A stretch of 64,000 nucleotides of DNA from contig OX637350.1 of the NCBI GenBank assembly GCA_951799405.1, positions 10,587,852 through 10,651,851 on the forward strand. Reading direction: 5' to 3'. Origin of the DNA: Agapetus fuscipes (Eukaryota; Arthropoda; Insecta; Trichoptera; Glossosomatidae). The stretch's first letter is position 1. Each line of letters starts with the position of its first letter. The position numbers and the translations under genes were made by a program. The notes below the pieces were generated by a model, which saw nothing but the letters and a program-made list of their open reading frames with translations, made no database searches and was not told the origin of the DNA. Positions 42,473 through 52,479 of the stretch are shown piece by piece.

Positions 42473-43379
42473 TCCGAACTTAACAGAACCTTAACCGAAC
42501 TTAACCGAACCTTAACCGAACATAACCGAACCTTAACCGAACTTAACCGAACCTTAACCGAACTTAACCGAACCTTAACCGAACTTAACCGAACCTTAAC
42601 CGAACTTAACCGAACCTTAACCGAACTTAACCGAACCTTAACCGAACTTAACCGAACCTTAACCGAACTTAACCGAACCTTAACTGAACTTAACCGAACC
42701 TTAACCGAACTTAACCGAACCATAACCGAACTTAACCGAACCTTAACCGAACTTAACCGAACCATAACCGAACTTAACCGAACCTTAACCGAACTTAACC
42801 GAACCTTAACCGAACTTAACCGAACCTTAACCGAACTTAACCGAACCATAACCGAACTAAACCGAACCTTAACCGAACTTAACCGAACCTTAACCGAACT
42901 TAACCGAACTTAACCGAACCTTAACCGAACTTAACCGAACCTTAACCGAACTTAACCGAACCTTAACCGAACTTAACCGAACCTTAACCGAACTTAACCG
43001 AACCTTAACCGAACTTAACCGAACCTTAACCGAACTTAACCGGACCTTAACCGAACTTAACCGAACCTTAACCGAACTTAACCGAACCTTAACCGAACTT
43101 AACCGAACCTTAACCGAACTTAACCGAACCTTAACCGAACTTAACCGAACCTTAACCGAACTTAACCGAACCTTAACCGAACTTAACCGAACCTTAACCG
43201 AACTTAACCGAACCTTAACCGAACTTAACCGAACCTTAACCGAACTTAACCGAACCTTAACCGAACTTAACCGAACCTTAACCGAACTTAACCGAACCAT
43301 AACCGAACTTAACCGAACCTTAACCGAACTTAACCGAACCTTAACCGAACCTTAACCGAACTTAACCGAACCTTAACCA
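42473..43379. repeat. 21-bp minisatellite, about 43 units
   Basis: The unit is an 11+10 dimer: CTTAACCGAAC then TTAACCGAAC. Very homogeneous, with occasional CATAACC, TAAACC or CGGACC variants. Because 21 is a multiple of 3 and the array lacks stops in several frames, it yields long 'ORFs' on both strands (7-residue LNRTLTE and VRLSSVK repeats); these are not genes. It ends abruptly inside a SINE-A (AAGAGTTGCAGGGTGTATG). Confidence 0.95.
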
Positions 43380-43545
43380 AGAGTTGCAGGGTGTATGTCC
43401 TTTGAGATTTGGTTTTTATGTTGTAGGTTCACATGAGGCATGTGCAAGCGCGAACTTGTATGTGTCTGGTTGTGAGAATGCATGTAATGTGAATCTCCAA
43501 TGTAACATATCTTTGCAACTTAGATTAGATTAGATTAGATTTTAT
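43380..43545 (+). repeat. SINE-A 3' half abutting the minisatellite
   Basis: Begins AGAGTTGCAGGGTGTATG (mid-element) and continues to CTTTGCAACTTAGATTAG and a (ATTAG)n tail. The 5' half has apparently been replaced by the 21-bp array. Confidence 0.8.
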
Positions 43546-44736
43546 GAAACCTTTGTTAAATGTTATTCTGGAAATTTCATTTTATTCTGACATGCATATT
43601 TTAATATAATAACTGTAGGGGAATTATGTATCATAGAATAATGAGATCTCAACCCTTTTTGTCGTGTTTGAAGTGTGCCATGTGTTTCGTAAAATTATTG
43701 CTATCTCGTTTTAACCTGAGAGTACAGTGCGCGTTATTCGATGCAGAAGCGGGATAAAAACTGATTGTCTCCTTGCATCTGCATTAAAACGTTTCCAACG
43801 GACTTCGGCTTGACATTTTTTTCCTGATTGTATGATGGTTGCGACTCTATAATATATATCTCAATGGTAAAGATAGTATAAAGGTTACAGAAATCCCGAA
43901 ACGTTGTATAAGAGTACAGAGAAAACATTTACATGACCAAAGAGTCATATAAAGGTTTTAAAATGACCAATATGTTTTAATGTTCACTGGACTGAGGACT
44001 TTTCTAAAGAGAGGTGGTTTTTGTGTCAAAAATTGGACAAAGTAGACAATAAGGTAAGTTAAAATGGTTTATTATTAGTATTAATATTGAATATGTGTTA
44101 AGTATATGGTAAAGATTGGATTACGTCTGGATTTCTATGGGAATGTCATTTCATTGGTATTATATATCATGATACTAAGTTATTTACTGTCGCCCTCTAA
44201 GGATAATCTAATTTTTGACAATTTTTAAAAACATTTTTAAAACATTTTATATCTTTATGGTCAGCCATTTTAGTGCAAGTCATCGATACACCGTTATACG
44301 ACTGTTATATAACCTTTGGTCGAATAAACGTTTTTGAAAGACTGCGTGATCGAGCGCCATTGTTTTTTGTTTTAGAATTTCTAAAAAAAGTTGTATAGAT
44401 GTTATCCAAATGCTCTTATACGAAAAAATTGTCTTTAAAAAACCTTTATACGACTGAAATGTTTATACGACTTAGGTTTGTGTTGAGTAAACGTTTTAAT
44501 AAAACCATTATGTGATAGTTTTATAATTATGTTGTTAACACGTTTATTAGACGATGTTATACGACTATTTAGTCAGACAACTTAACAGTCGGATGTACAA
44601 CGTCTATACGACGAACAGGTCATTTAATAACTGCTATACAACTCTTATATGACTTAAAGTCGTATAACGGTTTTTTTATATGACTAGTTTGCTTGTTGGG
44701 GGCCGTTTAGTGGCACTAGCCACCCCAAGGGCGCTT

Positions 44737-45021
44737 TTATGTATTGAAGCTTCTGTTAAACAAATGTGTCTTATGCAACTTCCTGAAACTGCTAACACTG
44801 GTCTCTGTTCTCAACTCCAGAGGTAGAGTGGTCCAGCAGGATGGACCAGCGGAACTAAAAGCCCTGTCTCCAAAACCGGTTCTGTTCCGTCGAAGTGGCA
44901 GTTGAAGCCTGTTTACGGCGTCACTGTGTGCAGAACGAAGAGTTCGTCGTTTTCCACCTATCTGGTGATCACCGATCTTCGATAGAAGTGGCACCAAAAG
45001 AAGAAGAAGAATACTTCTCAC
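44737..45021 (-). pseudogene. CR1-like LINE C-terminal fragment
   Basis: The minus frame has RRTLRSAHSDAVNRLQLP, then GFGDRAFSSAGPSCWTTLPL, then FRKLHKTHLFNRSF, collinear with the C-terminus of LINE-B (RRQTLRS..., FGDRAFR.AGP.EWNRLP, FK..LKTHL...SYP) but clearly another family. The upstream RT is gone. Shares an AGAAGTGGCACCAAA phrase with 46.67 kb. Confidence 0.7.
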
Positions 45022-45119
45022 TTAAATACATAGATAGTAGGTCACATTTCAAGAAAATAATTGAATATAGAGTGATATATCAACATAAATGTCTCATTAC
45101 AGTCCTCCTTAGAAAATAA

Positions 45120-45480
45120 TTACGGAAATCAATTCCCCCTGAGCTGTGGTATGGATGAAGTGCGCCATGGAGTGCGGTCTAGCAGGCATCTATCTCTTAA
45201 GGCGAGGGCTTGAGGGCGCGCTGGGTAGAGTGTAGACGCCCCACGAGACCACTGAGATCTAGCCAAACACTCGGATCCGAGCCGGCTTCAACCAAATCGT
45301 AAGGCACTCGATCTCAACAGACCTACGTACTCGTGTTATGTAGGAATACTTCATCTTTTAGCGCCACTTCTGTTGATCGACGATCATCGTGGCAATGGAA
45401 TCGACACAAACATTAAAATTAGAATTATTTCTTGACGGATAAACCTCGCAAATCTAGGACATTAGTAACCGATATAATTT
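45120..45480. other. No recognisable feature; GC-richer 45125-45330
   Basis: Moderately GC-rich, with no open frame or known family. Confidence 0.4.
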
Positions 45481-45589
45481 AAGCCGCAAAGATATAAAAA
45501 AATATATTTAAATATATTTTGTATTGTTTGTGTATAAGCACTGTGAAAATTCATATTGGTTTATATTAAAAAATTTAGGATTAATTAAA

Positions 45590-45720
45590 ATCAAACACTG
45601 TTTATTTTCACTTCTAAAATGTATTTAAACAGGTTAAATTTTTTTTTTAAAATACTAACGTTTTCGACCTTTTAGGTCATCATCAGGTAGGATTACAATG
45701 TTAGATTAATCTTAAAAATT
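45590..45720 (-). repeat. Single Penelope-type pLTR arm with hammerhead-like core
   Basis: Minus strand, 45686-45654: CTGATGA, T, GACCT-AAA-AGGTC stem, GAAAACG, TTAGT. This is the cleanest core in the window: exact CUGANGA and a perfect 5-bp stem II. The outer part is AT-rich (TTAAACAGGTT region). No inverted partner was found within 2 kb. Confidence 0.65.
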
Positions 45721-45749
45721 ATAATATTAAAACATATTTAAAATTCATA

Positions 45750-45952
45750 TTTGCATACGAACCAACAACACAAGTTCAATTAAGCACCTACACATGCTTG
45801 CTGTGTGCAAACAACATAAAAACTCATATCTCAAATGAAGATAAGCCTTGAAATTCTTGTCAGCCTTTATTGAAACTAGGGGGCATTGTCCAAGTGATAC
45901 AATTTTGAGAGTACTTTTAGTCACTACTCAGCCTCATGCTAACCTATTGGTC
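45750..45952 (-). repeat. SINE-A copy, diverged
   Basis: Minus strand; blocks are in order but ~25-30% substituted, with the GTTGG and CCAATAG segments altered. One of the oldest copies. Confidence 0.6.
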
Positions 45953-46049
45953 AAGATACCAATAACGAAATATTAGTTAGTCTTCCCTTTAGCAACCCAA
46001 CCGATTGACCTAACATCTTTGTCTAAGTCATATAATGTGATGACCTAAT

Positions 46050-46165
46050 TTTTTTTTCTAAAAACGCGACAAAACTTCATATTTATTGCAAGTTGTATCC
46101 GAAAAGTGGAACCTTATTTTTTTTACAGGTAAAGGGTCTGGTTTTACGACGACCACTTCACTTGA
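46050..46165 (-). repeat. SINE-B1 3' part, degraded
   Basis: Minus strand CAAGTGAAGTGGTCGTCGTA, TTACCTGTAAAAAAAATAAG and GTTTTGTCGCGTTTTTAG align with the B1 3' body. Confidence 0.45.
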
Positions 46166-46169
46166 ATCA

Positions 46170-47235
46170 ACTGAAAAAGTCTTGTTTTTCATGAATTTAT
46201 ACCATACATACCTACTGAAAAACGTTAAGCACATGTGAGTGTCAGTACGTATACTATTTGTGCGTTTTAAATGGAAACCTGGCGTCAATTAAATTTTCAA
46301 TTATCTTAAACTGATTGTGATCTAAACAAGTATCGACTCAATCTGGAATACGTTTTAATTACTTTTTAATTCAGCACTTTAATCCAGGCTATTTCTGCCG
46401 AACCAAATGCTGGCAAATGAACATTTGAAATATCAACAGTAAAGCAAAAATGATGAACAGTTTTCGAAATTAAATTAAATATACTTTCATGGCTCTATTT
46501 CATAATATTGAGACTTACATAATTGACGTTTAATTCTGCTTTAGGTTTGTTTTATAAAATTGGAATTTTGCTATCTATAAAAAAATCTAAATGTCCTCTT
46601 GCTATCAGTAAGTAATATTTGAGTCGTTTATAATAAACATATTTGAAGGTCTTTGCAAATCGAGAACTTTAGAAGTGGCACCAAAGGAAAAGAAGAAGAA
46701 AATTATAAAAAGTGCCTAAAACCTCAAAATTGTTTTAGAATGCAAAGTTGTGCTTTCACCATTAACTCTAAAATACAGTTTTATAAGATCGCACATGTGT
46801 TGTTTCCCCTGTAACCTGGAATTTTTGGAAGTCTTCGATAAAATACGATTTGAGAAAAAAGTTTAAAAGATCCACCTGTTTGCTTTCTACCGTATGGACT
46901 ACCACCATTGTGAGACTCTAGTCGCAAAACTGCGCTTTGTCACCGCACATAAAACTATTTTATATCCGAACTTTAAAATTGAATGCACTCGTATTTATAA
47001 ATATTGCAAAATAAAGCACTCGTGCTCCATACTTTCATATTAAAAAGACAACATAAAATTTCAAACCTCCAATAAAAATCTACTCTCTGAAACTATTATT
47101 TTTATGTTTGAGTGGATATAGTAATAATAACCCATTTTATGATTTTTCTATTTTTATTGTCCTTTATTAGAGCTATTGGTGTCATCAAAAAACTGGGACA
47201 AGGCGATAAATAAAAGTGTACTTAAAATAAATAAT
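46170..47235. other. No recognisable feature
   Basis: AT-rich. A GAAGTGGCACCAAAGGAAAA phrase at 46672 is shared with 44.98 kb; family unknown. Confidence 0.4.
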
Positions 47236-47274
47236 ATTTACGGTTTTCATTTAACAAGATAAGGTCAATGATTT

Positions 47275-47560
47275 TTTCATTTATAATTAATTAAATAAAT
47301 ACACTGTTTTAATTCACTTATTATTTATTTTAAATATGTCAAACGTTTTCGCCTAAAAAGGCATCCTCAGGACAATGACAATTTGTCATCCTCAGGACAA
47401 TGGAATTGTCATTGTCCTGAGGATGCCTTTTTACTTTTTAGGCGAAAACGTTTGACATATTTAAAATAAATAATAAGTGAATTAAAACAGTGTATTTATT
47501 TAATTAATTATACAATGGACTTTCACTGTGTAAACCACCAAACCCTGAAAAATATTTTTT
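47275..47560. mobile_element. Inverted pair of Penelope-type pLTRs, no ORF
   Basis: Arms of ~110 bp are almost perfectly inverted: ATAATTAATTAAATAAATAC, GTTTTAATTCACTTATTATT, TAAATATGTCAAACGTTTTC, GCATCCTCAGGACAATGACA on the left, with all complements on the right. The centre is ~25 bp. Hammerhead-like motifs: minus 47370-47341 (CTGAGGA, T, GCC...GGC, GAAAACGTTT) and plus 47417-47453 (CTGAGGA, T, GCCT...AGGC, GAAAACGTTT). The right arm continues into TACAATGGACTTTCACTGTG and AAACCACCAAACCCT, identical to 55.13-55.17 kb. Confidence 0.8.
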
Positions 47561-47694
47561 CATTTGTTGATTTTTTTCATACTGCTACGGTTTTTTATTA
47601 ACTATTTCGGTACGATTTAAAAGTGTTTTTACGTTTTTAATCATAAATGAAACATGGACCTTTAAAAAAAAATTCTTAACTGAAAATAATTTGC

Positions 47695-47790
47695 GATATG
47701 AATAATGGAGGCAAATCTTCATTGGCATTGACTATCCTTAACAGAATGGCAACAGAGTTACATTTAAAGTTAAATCATTATAATAATAAA
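47695..47790 (+). mobile_element. LINE-A tail-like fragment
   Basis: AACAGAATGGCAACAGAGTT followed by ACATTTAAAGTTAAA resembles the LINE-A end (GCGGAATGGCGACAGAGTTA). Short and uncertain. Confidence 0.35.
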
Positions 47791-47799
47791 ACAAAGGCA

Positions 47800-48960
47800 A
47801 TATTTTTAGTGTTGTTTTGTGACAAATCACTGCTAGGGCACCATTCAACTGTAACATCTCCAAAACACAAATGTCTTCAATCTTTACCTAAAAGCACTTG
47901 CACTCTCTACAGCTTAAAGCTAATGGGGTAAGGCATTCCACATCACAGCGCCAGCCATGAAAAATGCACGACCCAATTTATTTACTATGCATTTAGTTCT
48001 ATGAAATTTTCAATACTGATTTGTTACTTTTTTATGTGTTTTGTAGAACAACTATTTATTACTTTGAATATTCAATGTATCTTGCAATAAAAAAACACTT
48101 AAACTTATTTTACTTCGAAACTCTCTTGATAAGTTTGTTTGGAAAAGAAAGCACCCAGCTTAATGCGAGTGTACTCCCTGATGTTTACCAGCGATTAATC
48201 ATTTGGGGTTGGCACGAAATTTATTTTGCAAAAACTTGTAATACGGTTTCTTAATCGCATTGAAATATTAGCCACATTCGGGGAAAACTTCGCAACTCTG
48301 CCCCGCCCACAACATCTTACTTATATTTTATTTTGCAAACTTCTCCCCCCGCTGGATACTTAGTCGAATGGTACTGGAAACTTTTTTCATAAGCTGGAAA
48401 CTTTCCTAACTCGTATGGGGATGTGCCCACTCACTGCCCCTAGTAACATAGCCAGGATTGCCTAATACAATAGACAAAACAAGTGACTCAAGTGGTCACC
48501 GTAAGCTTTTATGCCGCATCTCAACTTTGTTGGATAGGTTTTTCATTTACATAAGGTAGCGCTTTATTTTTTTATGCTTATAAAATTTAAAGGTTAATTC
48601 CGTACTATTGAAATCATTCAACTTAGAATTGAATAGAAAACTCTACAATGCCTCATGATAAAAAAAATATCATTTCGACTCCTTAGTCCTTGTTTGTCTT
48701 GTGTCCATCAGAGGTAAGTTCACATGAGCAATATTTGTATGTATAATATAAGCAATATAGGTACTTGACCGATGTGTCTTATGAAAACTGGAAATTGATT
48801 TTAAAAATGTCTAAAACAACTCTCCTCGTATTGTGCTTCACGTATTTTTTTTAGCTCAGATTGTGTAGAATGTGATTCTTAAGACAATTTCATTGAAAGG
48901 TCATCTTTAAATCAAATGTGAGATAAGCCAAACAAGCACTGGGGAGATAATTTATCTCCA
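47800..48960. other. No recognisable feature
   Basis: Unsupported short frames only (48021-48254). Nothing shared with other regions. Confidence 0.45.
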
Positions 48961-48984
48961 GCATTCTATTTTTTATTCTTTAAC

Positions 48985-49110
48985 ACTCCACAAATCATTT
49001 TCTAGCATTCTATTCCATTTTGCATTCTACGATTCGTTTTGAAACACTCTACGATTCGTTTCGAAACACTCTACGATTCGTTTTGAAACACTCTACGATT
49101 CGTTTTTAAT
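48985..49110. repeat. 22-bp tandem repeat (CTCTACGATTCG)
   Basis: Unit GAAACACTCTACGATTCG plus TTTT, four close copies from ~49018 to 49106. Looser derivatives (TCTACGATTCACTCA, CTCTACGACTCAGTC) extend to ~49265, implying an older, larger array. Confidence 0.75.
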
Positions 49111-49524
49111 GGTCAAAAATTCATGCAAATACACTGAACAACTTCGTTATTTAAAGAGCACTCTACGTTTTATCTTTCAACAGTCTACGATTCACTCAGA
49201 AACACTCTTTATTTCATTCTTCAGCAATCGATAATTAATTTTCCAACGCTCTACGACTCAGTCAGTTAGACTCAGTCTAGCACCTACGGTTAATTTCTCA
49301 TACTCTTCTTCTATATTCTACAATTCAATATTCAACGCTTAGCGTTCGTCATATTCTAAACATGTTAAAATTATACATTGAAAAATCCAAAATTTCTTGT
49401 TCATCATTTTTCGATTCATTCTTTATCAATGTATTATATTTTTTCTCATTTATACTTTAAAAATTAATACCAACACATAACCTACACCGTTTTAGGTACT
49501 ATTTTTTCATTTCATTCAATGAGG

Positions 49525-49660
49525 TCTGCCCGTGAGTTGGCGTAGACAATATTGTACCTAATGTCCTCCGGCTGGGTTACTACGGAAAAGGTATACAAAT
49601 ATTGTGTTATTGGTCGTCGAGAAAAAAGTTCCAAATTCATAAGTGTTCCGACCTTATTCA
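49525..49660 (+). repeat. Repeat D copy
   Basis: CCGTGAGTTGGCGTAGACAA, CGGCTGGGTTACTACGG, GTTATTGGTCGTCGAGAAAA. Confidence 0.5.
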
Positions 49661-49664
49661 TTCA

Positions 49665-50105
49665 CCAGTTAAAGTCAAATTTTAATACTCTACAGTTAAT
49701 AATTGAATACCTTATATACATCCTCTACGATCAACAGTCTACATTCATTCTCCTTCACGTATCGACACCACACCCTGCCACAACACGTAATATGAAATTG
49801 CGAGCGTTATACTCTGACTTTGCTCGTGATTTCAGCTCAGAGGTACCTGGCACACACACTACACAGTCCTCTTTCACAGCTCCGGGCCGCACTAGCTCTC
49901 TAATTCTGCAATTAACGTCCCACAACTGGGGCTGGCTGTGCGCCATTACCAGGGCCTCGATAATCACGCCTAGCCTGTTAATTTTAATCGCAGACTGAGG
50001 GAGGGCGCCCCTTATACAGGGCCTGCATTTACATAGGTGATGAGCTCGCAAAATTTAATTATTACCCCAATACAACAGACCACAGACAGTCGTCAAACTT
50101 TTATC
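49665..50105. other. No recognisable gene
   Basis: The plus frame 49552-49998 and minus frame 49755-50051 overlap over a moderately GC-rich patch; neither has a family signature. Confidence 0.4.
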
Positions 50106-50109
50106 TCAT

Positions 50110-50935
50110 ACATAAATTATGTGGGCGGCTACGTCTAGGCGTGATCATCTCCTGACAACACGCGCACCACTCTTCATTGGGGGACAGCTGATTCAGCCGT
50201 CGGATTCAGTGAGACTTCTAGGAGTCACACTGGATCGGAACCTCACAATGGGAGAACAGTTGAATAACACGGTATCCTCCTCGTTTTTTGAACTTCGCGA
50301 GATAAAGGCAATCAGGAGATGTTTACCATCAGGGGCGGTCAAAACCCTGGTTAACGCTTTTGTGATGTCTCGGGTTGACTATTGCTTAACGCTGTATTTA
50401 GGTCAGACGAAAAAACAGTTCAGCCGGCTTCAATCTGTGCTGAACTCTGCAGCAAGACTCATATTCGGGATGTCTAAATTTAACCATATAACTCCATAGT
50501 TGAAAAAACTGCATTGGCTTCGTTTTCCGGAGAGGGTGGTCTACCGTGTTTGTCTGATGGTTTACAAAGCTGTCAATGGTATGGCTCCTTCATACTTGTC
50601 TGACATGTTCTCACGTGTTGAGATAGATTTGAGACGCCAAACTCTCAGATCTGCGGAGTGTGGGGTGTTTGACTTAGTCCAGCCGTCACGTCAGACACGC
50701 ACTAATTTTGGGGACCGTGCTTTCCGGTTTGCGGGCCCAATGGAGTGGAACAGACTACCACCTAATGTGAGGAAGGCAGAAACTGTTGGTGTCTTTAAAG
50801 GAGCACTAAAGACGCATCTTTACAAAAAATCTTATCCGTGATTTGAGAGGGCCCTTGAGGTGTGACACACACAAAAACGGCGCTATTTTATTATGTGTAC
50901 CTCATAAATAAATTATCCTTGTATATACATAAAAA
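50110..50935 (+). pseudogene. LINE-B (CR1/L2-like) RT end and C-terminus, one stop
   Basis: The longest LINE-B remnant. Frame from 50119: VRLLGVTLDRNLTM (end of RT), LREIKAIRRCLPSGAVKTLV, SRVDYCLTLYLGQTKKQFSR, LQSVLNSAARLIFGMSKFNH, then an in-frame TAG at ~50497. It continues in the same frame: LKKLHWLRFPERVVYRVCLM, VNGMAPSYLSDM, RRQTLRSAECGVFDLVQPS, NFGDRAFRFAGPMEWNRLPP, KGALKTHLYKKSYP, stop at 50841. 3' UTR GAGAGGGCCCTTGAGGTGTG, ACACACAAAAACGGCGCT, AATAAATTATCC. The catalytic RT core and endonuclease are absent; 5'-truncated, single nonsense mutation. Confidence 0.9.
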
Positions 50936-50964
50936 TATGACGTTACAACTTCGAATTACATAAT

Positions 50965-51530
50965 CCTAAAGAACGCGACTTAGCTGTACACGTTGTGTAA
51001 CTTCTTGCCGCGTTATGCTGCCCGAAGAGTACGCATGTGGCACCTATTCATGTTTTTACAAGTAAGAGGTTGCAGTTGAAGTGGGAGTTTTTCAGCTCCC
51101 GAGGGGGCTGGCACTCATTTCTTGCGAAATCTGAGTAAGCTTTGACGGTATTTTTATTTCGGGTTTGATGTGTCTTAACTTATAGGTTGGTATGCCGCTG
51201 ACCACCCATGCTGTAAAAAAATATTCACTTTGCTAATGTCACCCCTGCTTCAAGGAAGGTCGGCAAGAGTTGCGATGTGTATGTTCATTTGAGATTTAGG
51301 TTTTTATGTTGTAGCTTCACACGCAGCATTTGCAAGCGCGAACTTATACGTGTCTGCTTGTGAGAATGCATATAATGTGAATTCCCAATGTTACATTTCT
51401 TTGCAACTTAGATTTAATTTAGATTTGAAGTAAACACCAAAAAAGGAAATAATTTCTGACATCCTCGGTTGGATTCGAACTCGAGTTCTCAGTGTGGAAT
51501 GCAAACACTTCCAACTCAGTTATCGATCCT
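50965..51530 (-). repeat. SINE-B1 copy split by SINE-A
   Basis: Minus strand: tRNA-like head 51530-51440 (GGATCGATAACTGAGTTGGA, AGTTCGAATCC B-box), TTTGGTGTTTACTTCAA, interrupted at ~51427, resumed at 51170 with CATCAAACCCGAAATAAAAA, then GCTCCCGAGGGGGCTGG-complement hairpin and CTAAGTCGCGTTCTT. SINE-A inserted into B1. Confidence 0.8.
51171..51426 (+). repeat. SINE-A copy nested in SINE-B1
   Basis: TGTCTTAACTTATAGGTTGG to CTTTGCAACTTAGATTTAAT. TTTGATG precedes it and TTTGAAG follows, a possible imperfect 5-7 bp target duplication. Confidence 0.85.
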
Positions 51531-51582
51531 GAAAATTATATTTTAACTTGTACCAGAAGTTTAATAGGGACTTAATTATATA

Positions 51583-51905
51583 AGGCTGGTTTATAGTCTA
51601 GTAGTTATCGCTTAATACTTGTAATTGAAAGGCAGTGGTTTCCAACGGAGGACAGAAAAAAGTGGAGGCGCATCTGTGGAGATACCGGCCACCCCTAGTG
51701 GATCGGCGGCAGGATACAGTACAGCACAGTTCAGCACATTTTTTTTATGTTCAAATATTCTCTTTGCTCAGTCATCAAACGTTTACATTATCCAACTTTA
51801 CAGCAGTTGGATATTACTTGAGAATAGGGTTTTTATAGCGATAATCACGCTGATAGAGGGCTCTTGAGAAGTGATACACACAAAAAGAACACTCACCAAA
51901 TATAT
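51583..51905 (+). repeat. SINE-B2 copy split by LINE-A tail
   Basis: Head TATAGTCTAGTAGTTATCGC and a degraded B-box (AGTGGTTTCCAAC) at 51583-51645, LINE-A tail at 51646-51735, then B2 body (ATGTTCAAATATTCTCTTTG; CAGCAGTTGGATATTACTTG) and LINE-B type 3' module (GAGGGCTCTTGAGAAGTGAT, ACACACAAAAAGAACACTC). Confidence 0.65.
51646..51735 (+). mobile_element. LINE-A 3' tail, ~90 bp
   Basis: GGACAGAAAAAAGTGGAGGC, CCACCCCTAGTGGATCGGCG, then ACAGTACAGCACAG. Nearly identical to 60.99-61.07 kb; extreme 5' truncation. Confidence 0.8.
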
Positions 51906-52479
51906 TGCCGTAGTATTATAACTTTACATTAAAATATATACAATCGTAGACGGGATAATATCCGTAGAAGAGATACTATAAAAAATGAGACATTACTGCA
52001 GCAGTTTAGTTTCACTACATCAATAGATAACTTTTATACTAAAGCTTTTAAAATTTATTCGGCTTTAGATCGAAAATATATTCATTGTTAAATCAGAAAA
52101 ACTATATTATATTTTTCGGCTTATTAACTACTAATACGTTGTGACTCATATACAGTAGAGTGTCCCTTATTTTTCAACTTGATTATTTTTTAACGCATAG
52201 GGGCTATTTTTTTGGGTATTGCTATAAAACACTTCCTCAGAAAATTTCAGATCATTTGGAGCACTGTAACCCGTGCCGACTTGTATCGGAACATGTTCAT
52301 ACAATTTATGCTACAGTACAAGCGCGCGGGTGGCACGTTCTCACTTTGTTTTCAGTCAAATGCAATAAGTCGTGTTATCAACAGGGTTTATTTAATTTGA
52401 ATCATATTTCAGCTTAATCACGAAGTGCTAAAAAAATAATATTCTAAGTTGGAGAGGCACAACACCAAATAACAGGTGA

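Larger units (their letters stand above)
41933..44702. mobile_element. Large element with short TIRs and TATACGAC motifs
   Basis: Left end CCCCCAACTAGCAAAAAAAG; right end, complemented, CCCCCAACAAGCAAACTAG. Both subterminal regions carry many copies of GTCGTATAA or its complement (near 41954, 42056, 42070, 44297, 44448, 44463, 44558, 44602, 44659), often next to AAACGTTT. No transposase is recognisable and no TSD is clear. The middle holds the 21-bp minisatellite and a partial SINE-A. It is probably a non-autonomous DNA transposon. Confidence 0.5.

Noticed and set aside
42382..43300. Long open frames on both strands with 7-residue repeats (LNRTLTE / VRLSSVK)
   Set aside because: They exist only because the 21-bp minisatellite period is a multiple of three; both strands are equally open, composition is simple, and there are no flanking gene signals.
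42473..43379. CRISPR-like array
   Set aside because: There are no unique spacers; it is a continuous tandem repeat in a eukaryotic genome.
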